Assembly (NCBI GenBank): GCA_003138355.1
Contig: PLFX01000004.1
Coordinates: 1,470 to 65,469, forward strand
DNA from: Solirubrobacterales bacterium
Lineage (GTDB): Bacteria > Actinomycetota > Thermoleophilia > Solirubrobacterales > Solirubrobacteraceae
Direction of reading: 5' to 3'
Length of the DNA: 64,000 bases
The translations under genes were made by a program, and so were the position numbers. The notes below the pieces were generated by a model that made no database searches, was not told the DNA's origin, and saw only the letters and a program-made list of their open reading frames with translations. Positions 1 to 8,056 of the stretch are shown piece by piece. Position 1 is the stretch's first letter; every line of letters begins with the position of its first letter.

Positions 1-363
1 CCGGCCGCCCCGCGCGAGGAACGCGACGGGCTGACGAGCGCGGTCGACACGCTCACGCGCGAGCACACCCAGCTGCGCAACCAGCTCGCCGACCGCGAAC
101 TGCAACAGCGACCCCGGTGGCTGCGTGACGCGCTGGGCGAGCGACCCGCAACCCCAGCGGCCGCCAACCGGTGGGAGGACGCGGCACGCATCCTCGCGCG
201 CTACCGCATCGCCTACGAGATCCCCGCGGACACTCCCGGCCTCGGCGAGCGCCCCCCACAGGGCCCGCAGCGCGACTACTACGACATTGCCGACCGCGCC
301 CGCCAACAACTCGGACGCGAACACGAGCGACGAGCACCCGGACACGACATCGACCTCGGCTAA
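1..363 (+). CDS. MobF/TrwC-type conjugative relaxase, C-terminal end (5' truncated by window)
   Basis: The frame is open from base 1 to TAA at 361-363 and gives 120 residues. It starts with a coiled-coil-like stretch rich in Glu, Arg and Gln. A segment of the type PRWLRDALGERP then precedes a W-x3-A-x3-L-x2-YR-x2-Y motif and a Tyr-rich tail. From memory, this is how long actinobacterial TrwC/TraA relaxase-helicases end. Those proteins nick the origin of transfer and unwind the transferred strand, but the catalytic Tyr/His region and helicase motifs would lie left of the window and are not seen. Its position on the same side of tRNA-Leu as the integrase suggests it belongs to the same mobilizable element. 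Without the N-terminus this is a family-level assignment only. Confidence 0.6.
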   Translation, partial: PAAPREERDGLTSAVDTLTREHTQLRNQLADRELQQRPRWLRDALGERPATPAAANRWEDAARILARYRIAYEIPADTPGLGERPPQGPQRDYYDIADRARQQLGREHERRAPGHDIDLG

Positions 364-483
364 AGCGCGAGTCGCGGACCAGGCTGGCGGTTGTAAGGCG
401 TTCTGCGACAACCAACCCGGAGTCGTCGCGCCGGTCACGGCCCGTCGGCCCCAATGGGCTTGTACGAGCTGTAACGCTTTAGG

Positions 484-1116
484 GTGTTGCGGCAAAGAAT
501 GGGTGTGATGCGCTTGGGCGCAGGACCGCAAGACGATGCCATTCGGACGATTGCTTGCGACCCGGTCGCGTTCGAAGCTTTCTACCGCGAGCACGTCGAG
601 GTAGTTCAACGGTTCGTGGCTCGTCGCGTTGGCGATCGCGATATAGCCGCCGACCTCACGGCCGACATCTTCGTTGCTGCGATTGAGTCGGCTGAGCGTT
701 ACCGCCATTCGAGAGGCTCTGAGACAGCGTGGCTGTTCGGGGTCGCTCGCAACGTGGTGATCATGCACAGACGACGCAGCGGTCGCGGGATCCGCGCTGC
801 TGCTCGATTCGCGCGTGAGTGGCCGCTTGAGGACGACGCCGTGTCGCGGATCGACGAACGACTCGACGCCGAGGCGAAGCATCGTGAACTCTTTGGGGCG
901 CTAGATCGTCTTCCCGGCGGGCAACGTGCGGTCATGGAGCTCGTCGCGATTGACGGGCTATCGGTTACCGAGGCGGCCACTGCGCTTGGCATCACACCGC
1001 TCCTCGCACGCGTCCGTCTCCACCGCGCGCGGGTGCGGATGGCGGAAGGCCTCGCAGAGGCCGTCCCAGTCGATATTGAACGGTTCGTCCAACAACCATC
1101 GGAGACACTGTCTTGA
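484..1116 (+). CDS. ECF-type sigma-70 family RNA polymerase sigma factor
   Basis: The 210-residue protein has a sigma region 2 (FEAFYREHVEVVQRFVARR, then DLTADIF and TAWLFGVARN) at about residues 30-100. Region 4 (LPGGQRAVMELVAIDGLSVTEAA, an HTH) lies near residues 140-185. These are diagnostic of group 4 (ECF) sigma factors that direct RNA polymerase to a small regulon. I used GTG 484; ATG 499 in the same frame is an alternative, and neither has a strong ribosome binding site. The stop overlaps the start of the next gene by 4 bases (TTGA), so the two are translationally coupled. ECF factors are usually held by a membrane protein encoded next door, which fits that neighbour. What it responds to is not shown by the sequence. 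Confidence 0.85.
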   Translation: MLRQRMGVMRLGAGPQDDAIRTIACDPVAFEAFYREHVEVVQRFVARRVGDRDIAADLTADIFVAAIESAERYRHSRGSETAWLFGVARNVVIMHRRRSGRGIRAAARFAREWPLEDDAVSRIDERLDAEAKHRELFGALDRLPGGQRAVMELVAIDGLSVTEAATALGITPLLARVRLHRARVRMAEGLAEAVPVDIERFVQQPSETLS

Positions 1117-1934
1117 GCCTGCAGCAGCACACCCTCGATAGCTTCGAACTGCGACTCCTCACGGAACTGCGCGAGCGGGTTCTTGCCGGTCGCGCTCGAG
1201 AGCCGCGGCGTGGGGGTCGTTTCTCGCGCGTGCGTCCGTCCGGTCGCGGCTTCGCCGTTGCTGTCGCGGCGCTGTGTGCGACCGCTGCAGCGGGCGGGGC
1301 GGTCGCCGACACGCTGGGCGGCGGGACCATCAGCCCACAGCAGTGGTCCGCGGGCAAACGAGTCGCGCCCGAGCAGACGGTCACCCCTGACCAGACCGCC
1401 GATCTCGGCATCCTTCGGCGCCCCGTCACGTCAAGCGATGCTCTGCCTTCTCTCTTCGCTCAAACGTTCGCCGACGCACCGATTGGCGGTGCACAGGGAG
1501 TTAACGTCTCGCTCGCGCGACGAGCGGTTGGATTTGGCGACGGATCTGCCGCATGGGTGATTCCCGGGAACGCCGGCACGATCTGCCTCGTCGCGGCGAA
1601 TGGCCCAGCGATGCAGGAGGCGTCCCAGGTCCAGCCGAGCGTCACGCATGTTCCAGGCGCGGACAGTGATGTCCAGTGCGAAGCAGTTACCTCTATCGAC
1701 GCTGGCTGGCCGATCGGCTACGGGACCGGTCAAGGTGACCAAGCCGGGACTGTCTTCACCGCCGGCATCGTGCCCGACGGCGTCGCAACGGTGACGGTCA
1801 CGTCTTCGGGCGGCGCGACGACGACACTTCCGGTCCACGACAACGTTTGGATGGGCCAAGTGCCAGGCGTGCCACAGCAGGAAACGTTTGTTGGACCGAC
1901 CGGCCCCGTCCAGACGAGTGCTACTGGTTCGTGA
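1113..1934 (+). CDS. single-pass membrane protein coupled to the ECF sigma factor (putative anti-sigma-like)
   Basis: The 273-residue protein has a basic, probably cytoplasmic N-terminus of about 45 residues (ELRLLTELRERVLAGR) and one hydrophobic helix (AVAVAALCATAAAGGAVA) near residues 48-66. A roughly 200-residue extracytoplasmic domain follows. Its TTG start overlaps the sigma-factor stop. The extracytoplasmic part clearly resembles that of the protein encoded at 2486-3175: both have RP[VL][ST]xSDA[LV]P, a [VI]PG segment and GVATVxVT followed by LPVHDNV. Topology and coupling suggest an anti-sigma or sensor role. I recognise no canonical ZAS/RskA domain, so this role is inferred. Confidence 0.65.
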   Translation: MSLQQHTLDSFELRLLTELRERVLAGRAREPRRGGRFSRVRPSGRGFAVAVAALCATAAAGGAVADTLGGGTISPQQWSAGKRVAPEQTVTPDQTADLGILRRPVTSSDALPSLFAQTFADAPIGGAQGVNVSLARRAVGFGDGSAAWVIPGNAGTICLVAANGPAMQEASQVQPSVTHVPGADSDVQCEAVTSIDAGWPIGYGTGQGDQAGTVFTAGIVPDGVATVTVTSSGGATTTLPVHDNVWMGQVPGVPQQETFVGPTGPVQTSATGS

Positions 1935-1961
1935 CCAAGAGTAGACATTTGGTGAAAGGGA

Positions 1962-1990
1962 TTGACACGCCCACTGCGGCAGGATAGGTT
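1962..1990 (+). promoter_or_regulatory. sigma-70-like promoter for the secreted-protein pair
   Basis: TTGACA at 1962-1967 and TAGGTT at 1985-1990 are separated by 17 bases, the optimal housekeeping spacing. They lie 61 bases before the ATG at 2052. This suggests the 2052-3175 pair can be transcribed independently of the upstream sigma gene. Confidence 0.5.
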
Positions 1991-2051
1991 CGCCATCGCT
2001 GCGAACACTGTGTTACGCAGCATATTCTGACAGCAAGTCGAAGGGACCGAA

Positions 2052-2486
2052 ATGGGAACCTTTTCACTTCGGCGTGCCCGCGTTCGCGCGCGCGCTCCGA
2101 TGCTGATTGTCGTTGCTGTGATGGCGCTCGCTGCGTTCTTTGTTGGTCAAGCACTCGCGAGCGGCAGCGGTGTGATGGGAGGTTGCAGTCCTGCCTGGCT
2201 CAGCCCTGGCACTTCGTGCCACGGGACCAATGAGCATGACTTCTCGCAAGTTCAGTCCTATGACGGGCAAGATGGGGGCATTGGCTCGTGTGCTGGCGTT
2301 GACGACACGAACACGGGTAACGGCACCGGAGACCTCGGCCATTATTGCCAAGGCGACGTCTCGGCGCCGTCCTACAACTATGTCGAGTGCACCACGTCGT
2401 GTAATGGCTACACCGGCTGGGACGTCGAGCACGACCACTCGAGCACCTGGCCGTCCGATTTCTACGGCTATGGGTGGTGGTATTAA
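2052..2486 (+). CDS. small secreted cysteine-rich protein of unknown function
   Basis: The 144 residues start with an Arg-rich N-terminus and a hydrophobic core (APMLIVVAVMALAAFFVGQALA) typical of a Sec signal peptide. The mature part of about 105 residues is rich in Gly, Ser, Asp, Asn and Tyr, contains six Cys residues (an even number, compatible with three disulfides) and ends in the aromatic sequence YGYGWWY. I recognise no family. A sigma-70-like promoter lies just upstream, and the stop overlaps the start of the next gene by one base (TAATG), so the two are co-translated. Context suggests an exported partner of the sigma/membrane-protein module. Confidence 0.6.
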   Translation: MGTFSLRRARVRARAPMLIVVAVMALAAFFVGQALASGSGVMGGCSPAWLSPGTSCHGTNEHDFSQVQSYDGQDGGIGSCAGVDDTNTGNGTGDLGHYCQGDVSAPSYNYVECTTSCNGYTGWDVEHDHSSTWPSDFYGYGWWY

Positions 2487-3175
2487 TGACTCGAACGCTA
2501 ATACGCCCGATCATTGCACTGCTGGCTGTCGCTTCCGCTGGGGCGGCCGGTGCAATCGGGGCGACATCGGACGCGTCTGTTCAAATGGCCGCGCCCGCGG
2601 GAACTGTCTCGCCGCAGGCATACAACGCCGGAACGGCAGCGGCCACGCCGACGCAAACGGTTGACGGCACCGACGCGGCCACGTTTTCGCTTCTCGATCG
2701 ACCGCTGTCTGCATCCGATGCTGTTCCTGCGATCGAGAGTGGAGAGGTGAAGGGCACTCCGTTCGTGGGCTCGTTTGGAGCGAACCTTGCTCTATCCCGT
2801 GAAGCAACGGGCTTTTCGACCGGCGGCGCGTGGGTCGTCCCCGGCGACGGATCCGTGTGCCTAATCGCCGATCCGAGCTACTCGCCCGGCGTCAGCTCGG
2901 CCGCGGGCCTATCGGGCGGAGCAACGTGCCAATTCGACGCCGACGCGGTCAGCGGACAGCTGACTCTGACCGGCGCGACCATGCATGACCCTGGGCACTT
3001 CCAGCTCGCAGGATTGGTACCCAACGGAGTGGCCACGGTGGCTGTGACGGAGGCGACCGGCGCGACGGTGGTGTTGCCTGTGCACGACAACGTGTACATG
3101 GCCGACCTCACCCAGCCGGCAGCGTCAGTCACTTTCGTAGCCGGCGGCCAGACGGTCACGTTGGACGACGGATGA
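2486..3175 (+). CDS. secreted protein, paralogue of the extracytoplasmic domain encoded at 1113-1934
   Basis: ATG 2486 overlaps the previous stop (TAATG) and gives 229 residues beginning MTRTLIRPIIALLAVASAGAA, a clean signal peptide. An upstream in-frame GTG at 2474 would spoil it. The mature region matches the outer domain of the upstream membrane protein over nearly its whole length (RPLSASDAVP, WVVPGDGSVCLIA, GVATVAVTEATG, LPVHDNVYM). It lacks the cytoplasmic segment and is therefore a soluble or surface-exposed copy of a probable sensor domain. A decoy or binding-partner role is possible. No catalytic motif is recognised. Confidence 0.65.
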   Translation: MTRTLIRPIIALLAVASAGAAGAIGATSDASVQMAAPAGTVSPQAYNAGTAAATPTQTVDGTDAATFSLLDRPLSASDAVPAIESGEVKGTPFVGSFGANLALSREATGFSTGGAWVVPGDGSVCLIADPSYSPGVSSAAGLSGGATCQFDADAVSGQLTLTGATMHDPGHFQLAGLVPNGVATVAVTEATGATVVLPVHDNVYMADLTQPAASVTFVAGGQTVTLDDG

Positions 3176-3179
3176 AAGT

Positions 3180-4980
3180 CAAGGGGCGTTGCGGGTTTCT
3201 TTTTGGTTGGCTGTGAGCGCTTCGCGGTGGGCGTCGCTGCGCTGGGGCTTTGGGGCGCGTCGTGATCGCTGCGCTGGGCGGCGTTTTCGGAGCTCTTTGC
3301 CCAGGCCGGCGGGTGGCTGGGGCGTGTTGAATCGTCGCTCGGTGAGCGCCGTGTCCGGTCTTGCCGGACCGGTCGGGTTATGCGATTGTGTGACTGGGCG
3401 CGGGTGACTGACGAGCGAAGCGCAGACGTCAGGGGCTTGTGGTCTGCCGCGCGGCTTGGCCCTTTGAGGGCCCTTTTGATGCGTGCCCCGGTGTCGCGCT
3501 CGCGCCCACCTTCCCTGCCTGCGCGGCGTGCCAGTCGCGGACCGTGCGCTGGTAGGCGTGCTCGGCCTGTTGGGCGAGCACGCGCTCGGCTTCGCGCATC
3601 CGCTCGCGGGTCGCCCAGACGCCGCTCGGTTTGCCTCGTCGGGTCGGCGAGCCTGCGGTGACCTCGAGCAGCCGGAGTTTCTTGGCGGTGAGTGATGGCT
3701 GCGCGAACGCGTAGTCCTGCTCGCGGGTGAGCAGACACCAGAACAGGCAAGCAAGCTTGCGGGCGGCGGCGACGATCGCAATGGAGTGCCCTCGGCGGGC
3801 GCGAACCCGCTGATAGAACGCGTGCAGGGGCCCGGGCTGGCGGACCGCTGTCCAGCACGCCTCGACCAACGCGTGACGCGCACTGTTCGAGCCTTGCTTT
3901 GAAATGTGGCCGTGCGTCGCGGGACCGGGCCCGGACTGACGGACCCGCGGATCCAAGCCGAGGTAGCCGACGAGCTTGCGCTGGTTCTTGAACCGGTGGA
4001 TGTCACCGACCGCAGCAAGGAACGTCGCAGCAACGATCACGTTCACCCCGGGCACGCTCATCAACCTTTTGATCTCGCTCGACTTGAGCGCTGCGCTGGC
4101 GATCAGCTGCTCAACCCCAGCGATCTCGCTGTCAAGGAAGGTGATCTGGCGCATCGCGCCGTCGACCGTCTCGCGCTCCTCAAGCGCCAACGCCAGACCG
4201 GCGAGCCACTTGCGGCCCTTCACACCGAACACGTCACTGACCGGTGCCCGACCGACGAGCTGACGCATCAACACCGCATGCACCTGGTTCTTCGCACGGC
4301 TGCGCGCCCACACCAACTGACTTCGACGCGACAGCCGCCGGCGCATCACCCACGTCAGTTGATCAGGCATCCAGACACCGTCAAGCGACCCTGCCGCCAA
4401 CAACCTCGCGAGCGTTCTCGCGTCAAGACGATCAGTCTTCGCGCGCGCCTGACGGATCGCGGTGTCCGACGGGCTCACGACCAGCACCTGCGCGACATGC
4501 GGCTCAAGGATTCGCGCGATCTCCCACGCGTTCCCAGTCACCTCAAGCGCCACCCGATCATCCGCCGCCAAGCCCGCAGCGAACTCCTCAAGCCGCTCCG
4601 GCCTGGTCTCGACACGGCCAGCGGAGCGAACCACGCCGTCCTCGACGATCGCTACCTCACAGAACTCCAGATGCACATCCAACCCGACCGACTTCACAGC
4701 GGCCTCCTTCAACGAACTCGAATACAGAATCGGGAGACGCGGTGGGCAAACGACACCGACGGATCCGCGCTCGAAGCGCAACCGGACAAGTCGCAGGGGC
4801 GGCCACCGAAAAGCCCGGGCTCAACACGCCCATCGTCCAAAACGGCCTGCCCAACATGCGTTCTCCCAAAGGCCCCTATCCCGGTCAGCCGAGCCTAACC
4901 CGACCCGAACCACGACAACAGCCTCAAGCCAGATTTTCATGCCCCGAAAGCGGCAGATAGCTCTTCCGGACAACGCGAAG
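3180..4980. mobile_element. IS110-family insertion sequence (ends approximate)
   Basis: A single transposase gene on the minus strand is flanked by non-coding stretches of about 250 bases (3180-3428) and 280 bases (4698-4980). I could not fix the ends, which is expected because IS110 elements usually lack terminal inverted repeats and target duplications. For IS110-type elements a structured bridge RNA encoded in a non-coding end is established knowledge. The stretch upstream of the transposase (4698-4980) is the natural place to look. Confidence 0.6.
3429..4697 (-). CDS. IS110 family transposase (DEDD/bridge-RNA-guided type)
   Basis: The GTG at 4697 is preceded by a strong GAAGGAGG and gives 422 residues. 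The N-terminal RuvC-like DEDD domain shows Asp7 (VGLDVHL), Glu52 (VALEVTG) and Asp89/Asp92 (KTDRLDARTLARLL). The C-terminal Tnp20 half contains SVPGVNVIVAATFLA and GYLGLDPR, followed by HISKQGSN with the Ser expected as the recombination nucleophile. All key residues are present, so the enzyme looks intact. A longer basic tail of roughly 100 residues follows the conserved domain. This family excises and inserts DNA through a circular intermediate. An upstream in-frame start exists, but the ribosome binding site and motif spacing favour 4697. Confidence 0.9.
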   Translation of the reverse strand: MKSVGLDVHLEFCEVAIVEDGVVRSAGRVETRPERLEEFAAGLAADDRVALEVTGNAWEIARILEPHVAQVLVVSPSDTAIRQARAKTDRLDARTLARLLAAGSLDGVWMPDQLTWVMRRRLSRRSQLVWARSRAKNQVHAVLMRQLVGRAPVSDVFGVKGRKWLAGLALALEERETVDGAMRQITFLDSEIAGVEQLIASAALKSSEIKRLMSVPGVNVIVAATFLAAVGDIHRFKNQRKLVGYLGLDPRVRQSGPGPATHGHISKQGSNSARHALVEACWTAVRQPGPLHAFYQRVRARRGHSIAIVAAARKLACLFWCLLTREQDYAFAQPSLTAKKLRLLEVTAGSPTRRGKPSGVWATRERMREAERVLAQQAEHAYQRTVRDWHAAQAGKVGASATPGHASKGPSKGQAARQTTSP

Positions 4981-4983
4981 CGG

Positions 4984-5019
4984 CGGCGGCCCACAGCAAG
5001 CAATTGCTGTGGGCCGCCG
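4984..5019. repeat. perfect 16-bp inverted repeat with GCAA tetraloop
   Basis: The arms at 4984-4999 and 5004-5019 are perfectly complementary and enclose GCAA, a stable GNRA tetraloop. No T-run follows on either strand, so it is not a classical intrinsic terminator. It sits between the IS110 upstream end and the M48 peptidase fragment. It may be a REP-like palindrome (IS110 elements often target such structures), a transcription barrier or part of the IS end. Confidence 0.6.
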
Positions 5020-5104
5020 TCAACCTTGCGAGGGTGCCGCCGATCGTGCCCGGTGGCTTGCGCGGAGGTCCTGCCACCGCCGGAGCCACTTTGCTTGCAC
5101 GCCC

Positions 5105-5527
5105 TCAGATTCGCTCGAGATGCTCGCGAAGCCGATCGACACGAAGCGTTGTCGGCGGGTGGCTCTCGGTCGTCATCCAGACGAAGCGGATTGGCACGTC
5201 GTACAGCAGCACGTTCTCCTCGAGGAAGCTGGCGAGCGCCGCCGCTTGTCCGAACCGGGCCGCGTAGTCGTCGGCTGCGTATTCGCGCAGTCGCCACCAG
5301 CTCGACCAGGCCGGGCCCATCATCCTCACTTGCAGCCCGCCTGAGCAGCCGCGCACGATCAGCATCACGAGACCCCACAGATATCCGAGCTCCTGCCCCG
5401 ACCGCTTCGCCTCAGTCGTGCCGGCCCGCATCAGCTCAGTAAGGCGAGGCCTGTCGACGCAAGCGCTGCCGCGCAACAGTCGGCGCCGCTCGCTGGCGTA
5501 TCCTGCAGCGTCCCGCTGCAGGCCCAA
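5105..5527 (-). pseudogene. C-terminal fragment of an M48-like metallopeptidase
   Basis: Reading leftward, the frame gives WSSWWRLREYAADDYAA, then FGQAAALASFLEEN, then a Pro-rich HPPTTLRVDRLREHLERI ending. This is how M48/HtpX-like peptidases of actinobacterial accessory regions end: the Glu/Asp of EYAADDYAA is near the third zinc ligand, and the conserved HPPTxxRxxRL closes the domain. The first 60 or so residues show no HEXXH and do not look like the family, so the catalytic part is missing. I therefore call it a 5'-truncated remnant, although a diverged short protein cannot be excluded. Confidence 0.45.
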
Positions 5528-5553
5528 GCAGGGTTGCCGCGACTCCGTTCACG

Positions 5554-5826
5554 ATGTCTGACGACGAGATCCTCACGGTTGCACATGTCGCAGAGCAGTT
5601 CGGCGTGACCCCCCAGACGGTGCGTGCGTGGATCGACAGCGGCAAGCTGAAGGGCGGCCGGGTCGGCAAGGCGTACCGGATCCTTCGTCGCGATGTTTAC
5701 GCGATGGTTGAGCGGGCCGCGATCGAGCGGCAGGCACGCGAGCAGCCGACGCCGCGCAGCTCGAGCGAGCCGGTCGAGCTTTGGGCCGGCTCGGGCGCTG
5801 GCGGCGTGCTCGTGGCGCCGCGCTGA
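5554..5826 (+). CDS. excisionase-like helix-turn-helix DNA-binding protein
   Basis: The 90-residue protein has an N-terminal MerR/HTH_17-type winged helix: LTVAHVAEQFGVTPQTVRAWID, then GKLKGGRVGKAYRILRRDVYA. The tail is disordered and rich in Pro and Ser. Such excisionase-family proteins bind att or regulatory DNA and bias integrases toward excision, or act as local regulators. It lies about 0.9 kb from the other HTH gene and within the integrase end of the element, so recombination directionality or element control is likely. It converges on the next gene with only 4 bases between stops. Confidence 0.7.
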   Translation: MSDDEILTVAHVAEQFGVTPQTVRAWIDSGKLKGGRVGKAYRILRRDVYAMVERAAIERQAREQPTPRSSSEPVELWAGSGAGGVLVAPR

Positions 5827-5830
5827 GCGC

Positions 5831-6283
5831 TCAGGCGCTGCGGCGGTCGGGGAGGTCGACCGGGGGAAGGAGGCCGCTCGCGTGATCCTCACGCTCGACC
5901 TCGACCGCCAGGTCACCCGCAGCAGCGGCGAGCGCGCCGTAAGCGTTCGCGACTTCGACCAGGTCCGCTCCGACGGCGGCGCGGTTGAGCTCCTCGACCG
6001 CCGCGTCGAAGCGCGCCCACAGCTCCTTTGGTCCGCGGCGGCCCGTGCCTGGGCGCAGCTCGTACGGCTGTTTGGTGGTCGTCCTGTGCGGCGGCCAGGA
6101 GTAGCCGGCTGTGGCCGCCTTGCGGCAAACGTCGGCCTGTCTGTGCGCGATGGTCGCGAGGCCGTTGAGACGGGCGCTGAAGCCGGCGTCCGGAGGTGCC
6201 ACGCGGTGCGCTTGGATCGCCCGGCGCCAACGAACCTGGACTGCTGCGAAGTCTGCCTGGATTGGATCGTCTTCGACGCCCAT
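5831..6283 (-). CDS. conserved hypothetical protein of integrative elements
   Basis: The 150-residue protein is predicted to be soluble and mostly helical, with regions WRRAIQAHRVAPPDAGF, ADVCRKAATAGYSWPP and YELRPGTGRRGPKELWARF. From memory, similar proteins occur next to excisionase/integrase genes in actinobacterial integrative elements, but I know no function. ATG at 6283 is used. It is divergent from the HTH gene at 6408, with a relatively AT-rich 124-base gap between them. Confidence 0.6.
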   Translation of the reverse strand: MGVEDDPIQADFAAVQVRWRRAIQAHRVAPPDAGFSARLNGLATIAHRQADVCRKAATAGYSWPPHRTTTKQPYELRPGTGRRGPKELWARFDAAVEELNRAAVGADLVEVANAYGALAAAAGDLAVEVEREDHASGLLPPVDLPDRRSA

Positions 6284-6407
6284 CGCGGCGGATCATAGGT
6301 CTACTTCGGGATATTTCCCTACAACCACTGCTATACAACGCTATCTAGCGCTAACCCTCCGTATCTCGTGTAGAGTGTCCGACCCCAGCCCGGCCAAAGG
6401 GACGACG
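6284..6407. promoter_or_regulatory. AT-rich divergent control region of the integrase end
   Basis: This gap is visibly more AT-rich than its surroundings. It contains the short palindrome CGCTATCTAGCG near 6339-6350 and two ACAAC repeats. It lies between a minus-strand accessory gene and the excisionase-like gene, where element regulators commonly bind. No promoter hexamers are assigned with confidence. Confidence 0.3.
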
Positions 6408-6701
6408 GTGGACCAGCTGCTCAAGCCATCCGACCTCGTGCGCTACCTCGGCACCAGCCGCAGCTGGATCTACGACGCCGCCAAACGCGGCGACATCCCA
6501 TCAATCCGCCTCGGCAACCCGGACGGGCCGCTGCGCTTCGTCGAGGCCGATATCGAAGCATGGCTCAACGACGCACGCGCCCGCTGGCAACCCGGCCGAC
6601 CGACGACCGTGACCCGACCGAGCCCGACGGCACGTCGACGGACACGCGCGAAGCGCGTCGCCGCTAACGACCAGGCCAGTCAGATGAAGCTCGAGGTCTA
6701 A
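6408..6701 (+). CDS. excisionase-like helix-turn-helix protein
   Basis: The GTG at 6408, preceded by AAAGGGA, gives 97 residues. The N-terminal HTH_17-type fold reads LLKPSDLVRYLGTSRSWIYD, then AKRGDIPSIRLGNPDGPLRF and EADIEAWL, the standard arrangement of phage excisionases. A basic Pro/Thr/Arg tail follows. Its stop overlaps that of the convergent integrase gene by 4 bases. Xis-type proteins bend att DNA and promote excision, and its position beside int supports that role. Confidence 0.75.
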   Translation: MDQLLKPSDLVRYLGTSRSWIYDAAKRGDIPSIRLGNPDGPLRFVEADIEAWLNDARARWQPGRPTTVTRPSPTARRRTRAKRVAANDQASQMKLEV

Positions 6702-8008
6702 CGCCGCGCGACTGCGCGGGCGATCGCCTCTTCGGTCGCCACAGCGCCCGCGGCCAGCACATGACGCTCCAGGTGGCCGTAGTAGCGCTCGGTCGTCGCG
6801 ATATCCGAATGGCCGAGCTGTCGCTGCACGTACATCAACGAGTTCCCGGCGGCGAGCCAGGCCGCAGCCGCGGTGTGGCGCAAGGAGTGAAGCGGCATGT
6901 CGCGCAGCTCGGCGTCCGCCAGCGCCTGCTTGTGCCACTCGCGAGAGACGGTCGTACGGTCGAGGGGCGCCGGGCGGCCAGTGCTCGCCCAGCGTCCCCG
7001 ACCGAAGTGGCGCTCGCGCACCGGCATGACGAACAGCGCGGCCTTTGAGTCGCTCGCGCCGTCGAGCTCGGCCCGGCGCGCGAGCTGATCCGCCAGGACA
7101 CGAGCGAGCCCAGGCCCGATCTCGACGGAACGAAAGCGATCGGATTTCGTCGAGCCAATCGTCTCGCGCTTGCGCGAGCGGTAGACCGTGACCAGGCCGC
7201 CCGTCGGCTCGAGGTCGACGTCACCGATCCGCAGCGCAAGCGCTTCGGAGATCCGCATTCCGGTCGCGATCAGGACCTCGGCGAGCGGGCGATAGACATC
7301 CACGCACGACTCGAGGTAAAGCGGAATCTCGTGCAGCCGCAAGTACTCGCGCTCGATGTGCGCGGCCGGCAGTCGCTCGACACGCAGTGCCGGATTGCGA
7401 GCGATCAGCCCATCCTCGACCGCCGCGTTCAGGCACACGACCAGCGTCCCGAGCGTGTTGTTCACGGTCTTGGCTGCGACCTCCTCGGCGGCGACCAGGT
7501 CGGCAAGATCGGAGATCATGCGGCGCACGTCCTCGACGCTGATCTGCCCGAGCGGCAGCTCGCCGAGCACCGGTACCAGCCGCAGACGCCCGTCGACCTC
7601 GTAGGCACGCCAGGTGTTCGCTTCGAGGTAGGGGCGTCGCCGCTCGATCCAGCGCGACCAGTACTCCGCGAACGTCGCCTTCGTGTGACGGACCTCACCG
7701 CGCTCGATCTGCTCGACGACGCGCCGGCGCGCATCTCGTGCTGCCTTCTCGCTGAGGAAGCCGCGCTTGGTCGTCTGCGTGCCGTCGCTGCGACGTACGA
7801 CGTAGCGCCACCGTGCCCCGGCCGTGGTCCGGTAGGCGTAGACGCCATCCCTGGCGCCGTGGTCATCTCCGCGACTGCCGCGTTCGAGCGGCTCGTGCTC
7901 GTGCAGCGCGCCGTCGAACTCGCGTGCAGCCTCCTCGGTCTTGAAGCGCTGCGAGCGCTGCCGGCCATCAGAGTCGCGCCAGCGAACCTCCCAGCCGCCC
8001 TTGGCCAT
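6698..8008 (-). CDS. tyrosine-recombinase integrase (phage/ICE type)
   Basis: ATG 8008 gives 436 residues. The N-terminus has two AP2-like arm-binding segments (GGWEVRWRDSDGRQRSQRFK near residues 4-22 and ARWRYVVRRSDGTQTTKR near 65-82). A SAM-like core-binding domain (TFAEYWSRWIERRR) follows, then the catalytic domain: Arg in ATGMRISEAL near 250, HSLRHT near 374-379, and Tyr in TERYYGHL near 409. The catalytic residues I could identify are present, so it should be active. The gene starts about 160 bp from the 3' end of tRNA-Leu and reads away from it, the normal position of an integrase beside its tRNA attachment site. Upstream in-frame starts exist but fall in the dyad-rich control region. 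Confidence 0.92.
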   Translation of the reverse strand: MAKGGWEVRWRDSDGRQRSQRFKTEEAAREFDGALHEHEPLERGSRGDDHGARDGVYAYRTTAGARWRYVVRRSDGTQTTKRGFLSEKAARDARRRVVEQIERGEVRHTKATFAEYWSRWIERRRPYLEANTWRAYEVDGRLRLVPVLGELPLGQISVEDVRRMISDLADLVAAEEVAAKTVNNTLGTLVVCLNAAVEDGLIARNPALRVERLPAAHIEREYLRLHEIPLYLESCVDVYRPLAEVLIATGMRISEALALRIGDVDLEPTGGLVTVYRSRKRETIGSTKSDRFRSVEIGPGLARVLADQLARRAELDGASDSKAALFVMPVRERHFGRGRWASTGRPAPLDRTTVSREWHKQALADAELRDMPLHSLRHTAAAAWLAAGNSLMYVQRQLGHSDIATTERYYGHLERHVLAAGAVATEEAIARAVARR

Positions 8009-8056
8009 GCTGCAACTCATCGAACGGCTCCAGCGCGTCCGCACAGGGCGCCCCAG

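Noticed and set aside
3179-4033. Minus-strand 284-codon frame overlapping the IS110 transposase end
   Set aside because: Different frame from the conserved transposase, with Ser/Arg/Pro-rich shadow composition.
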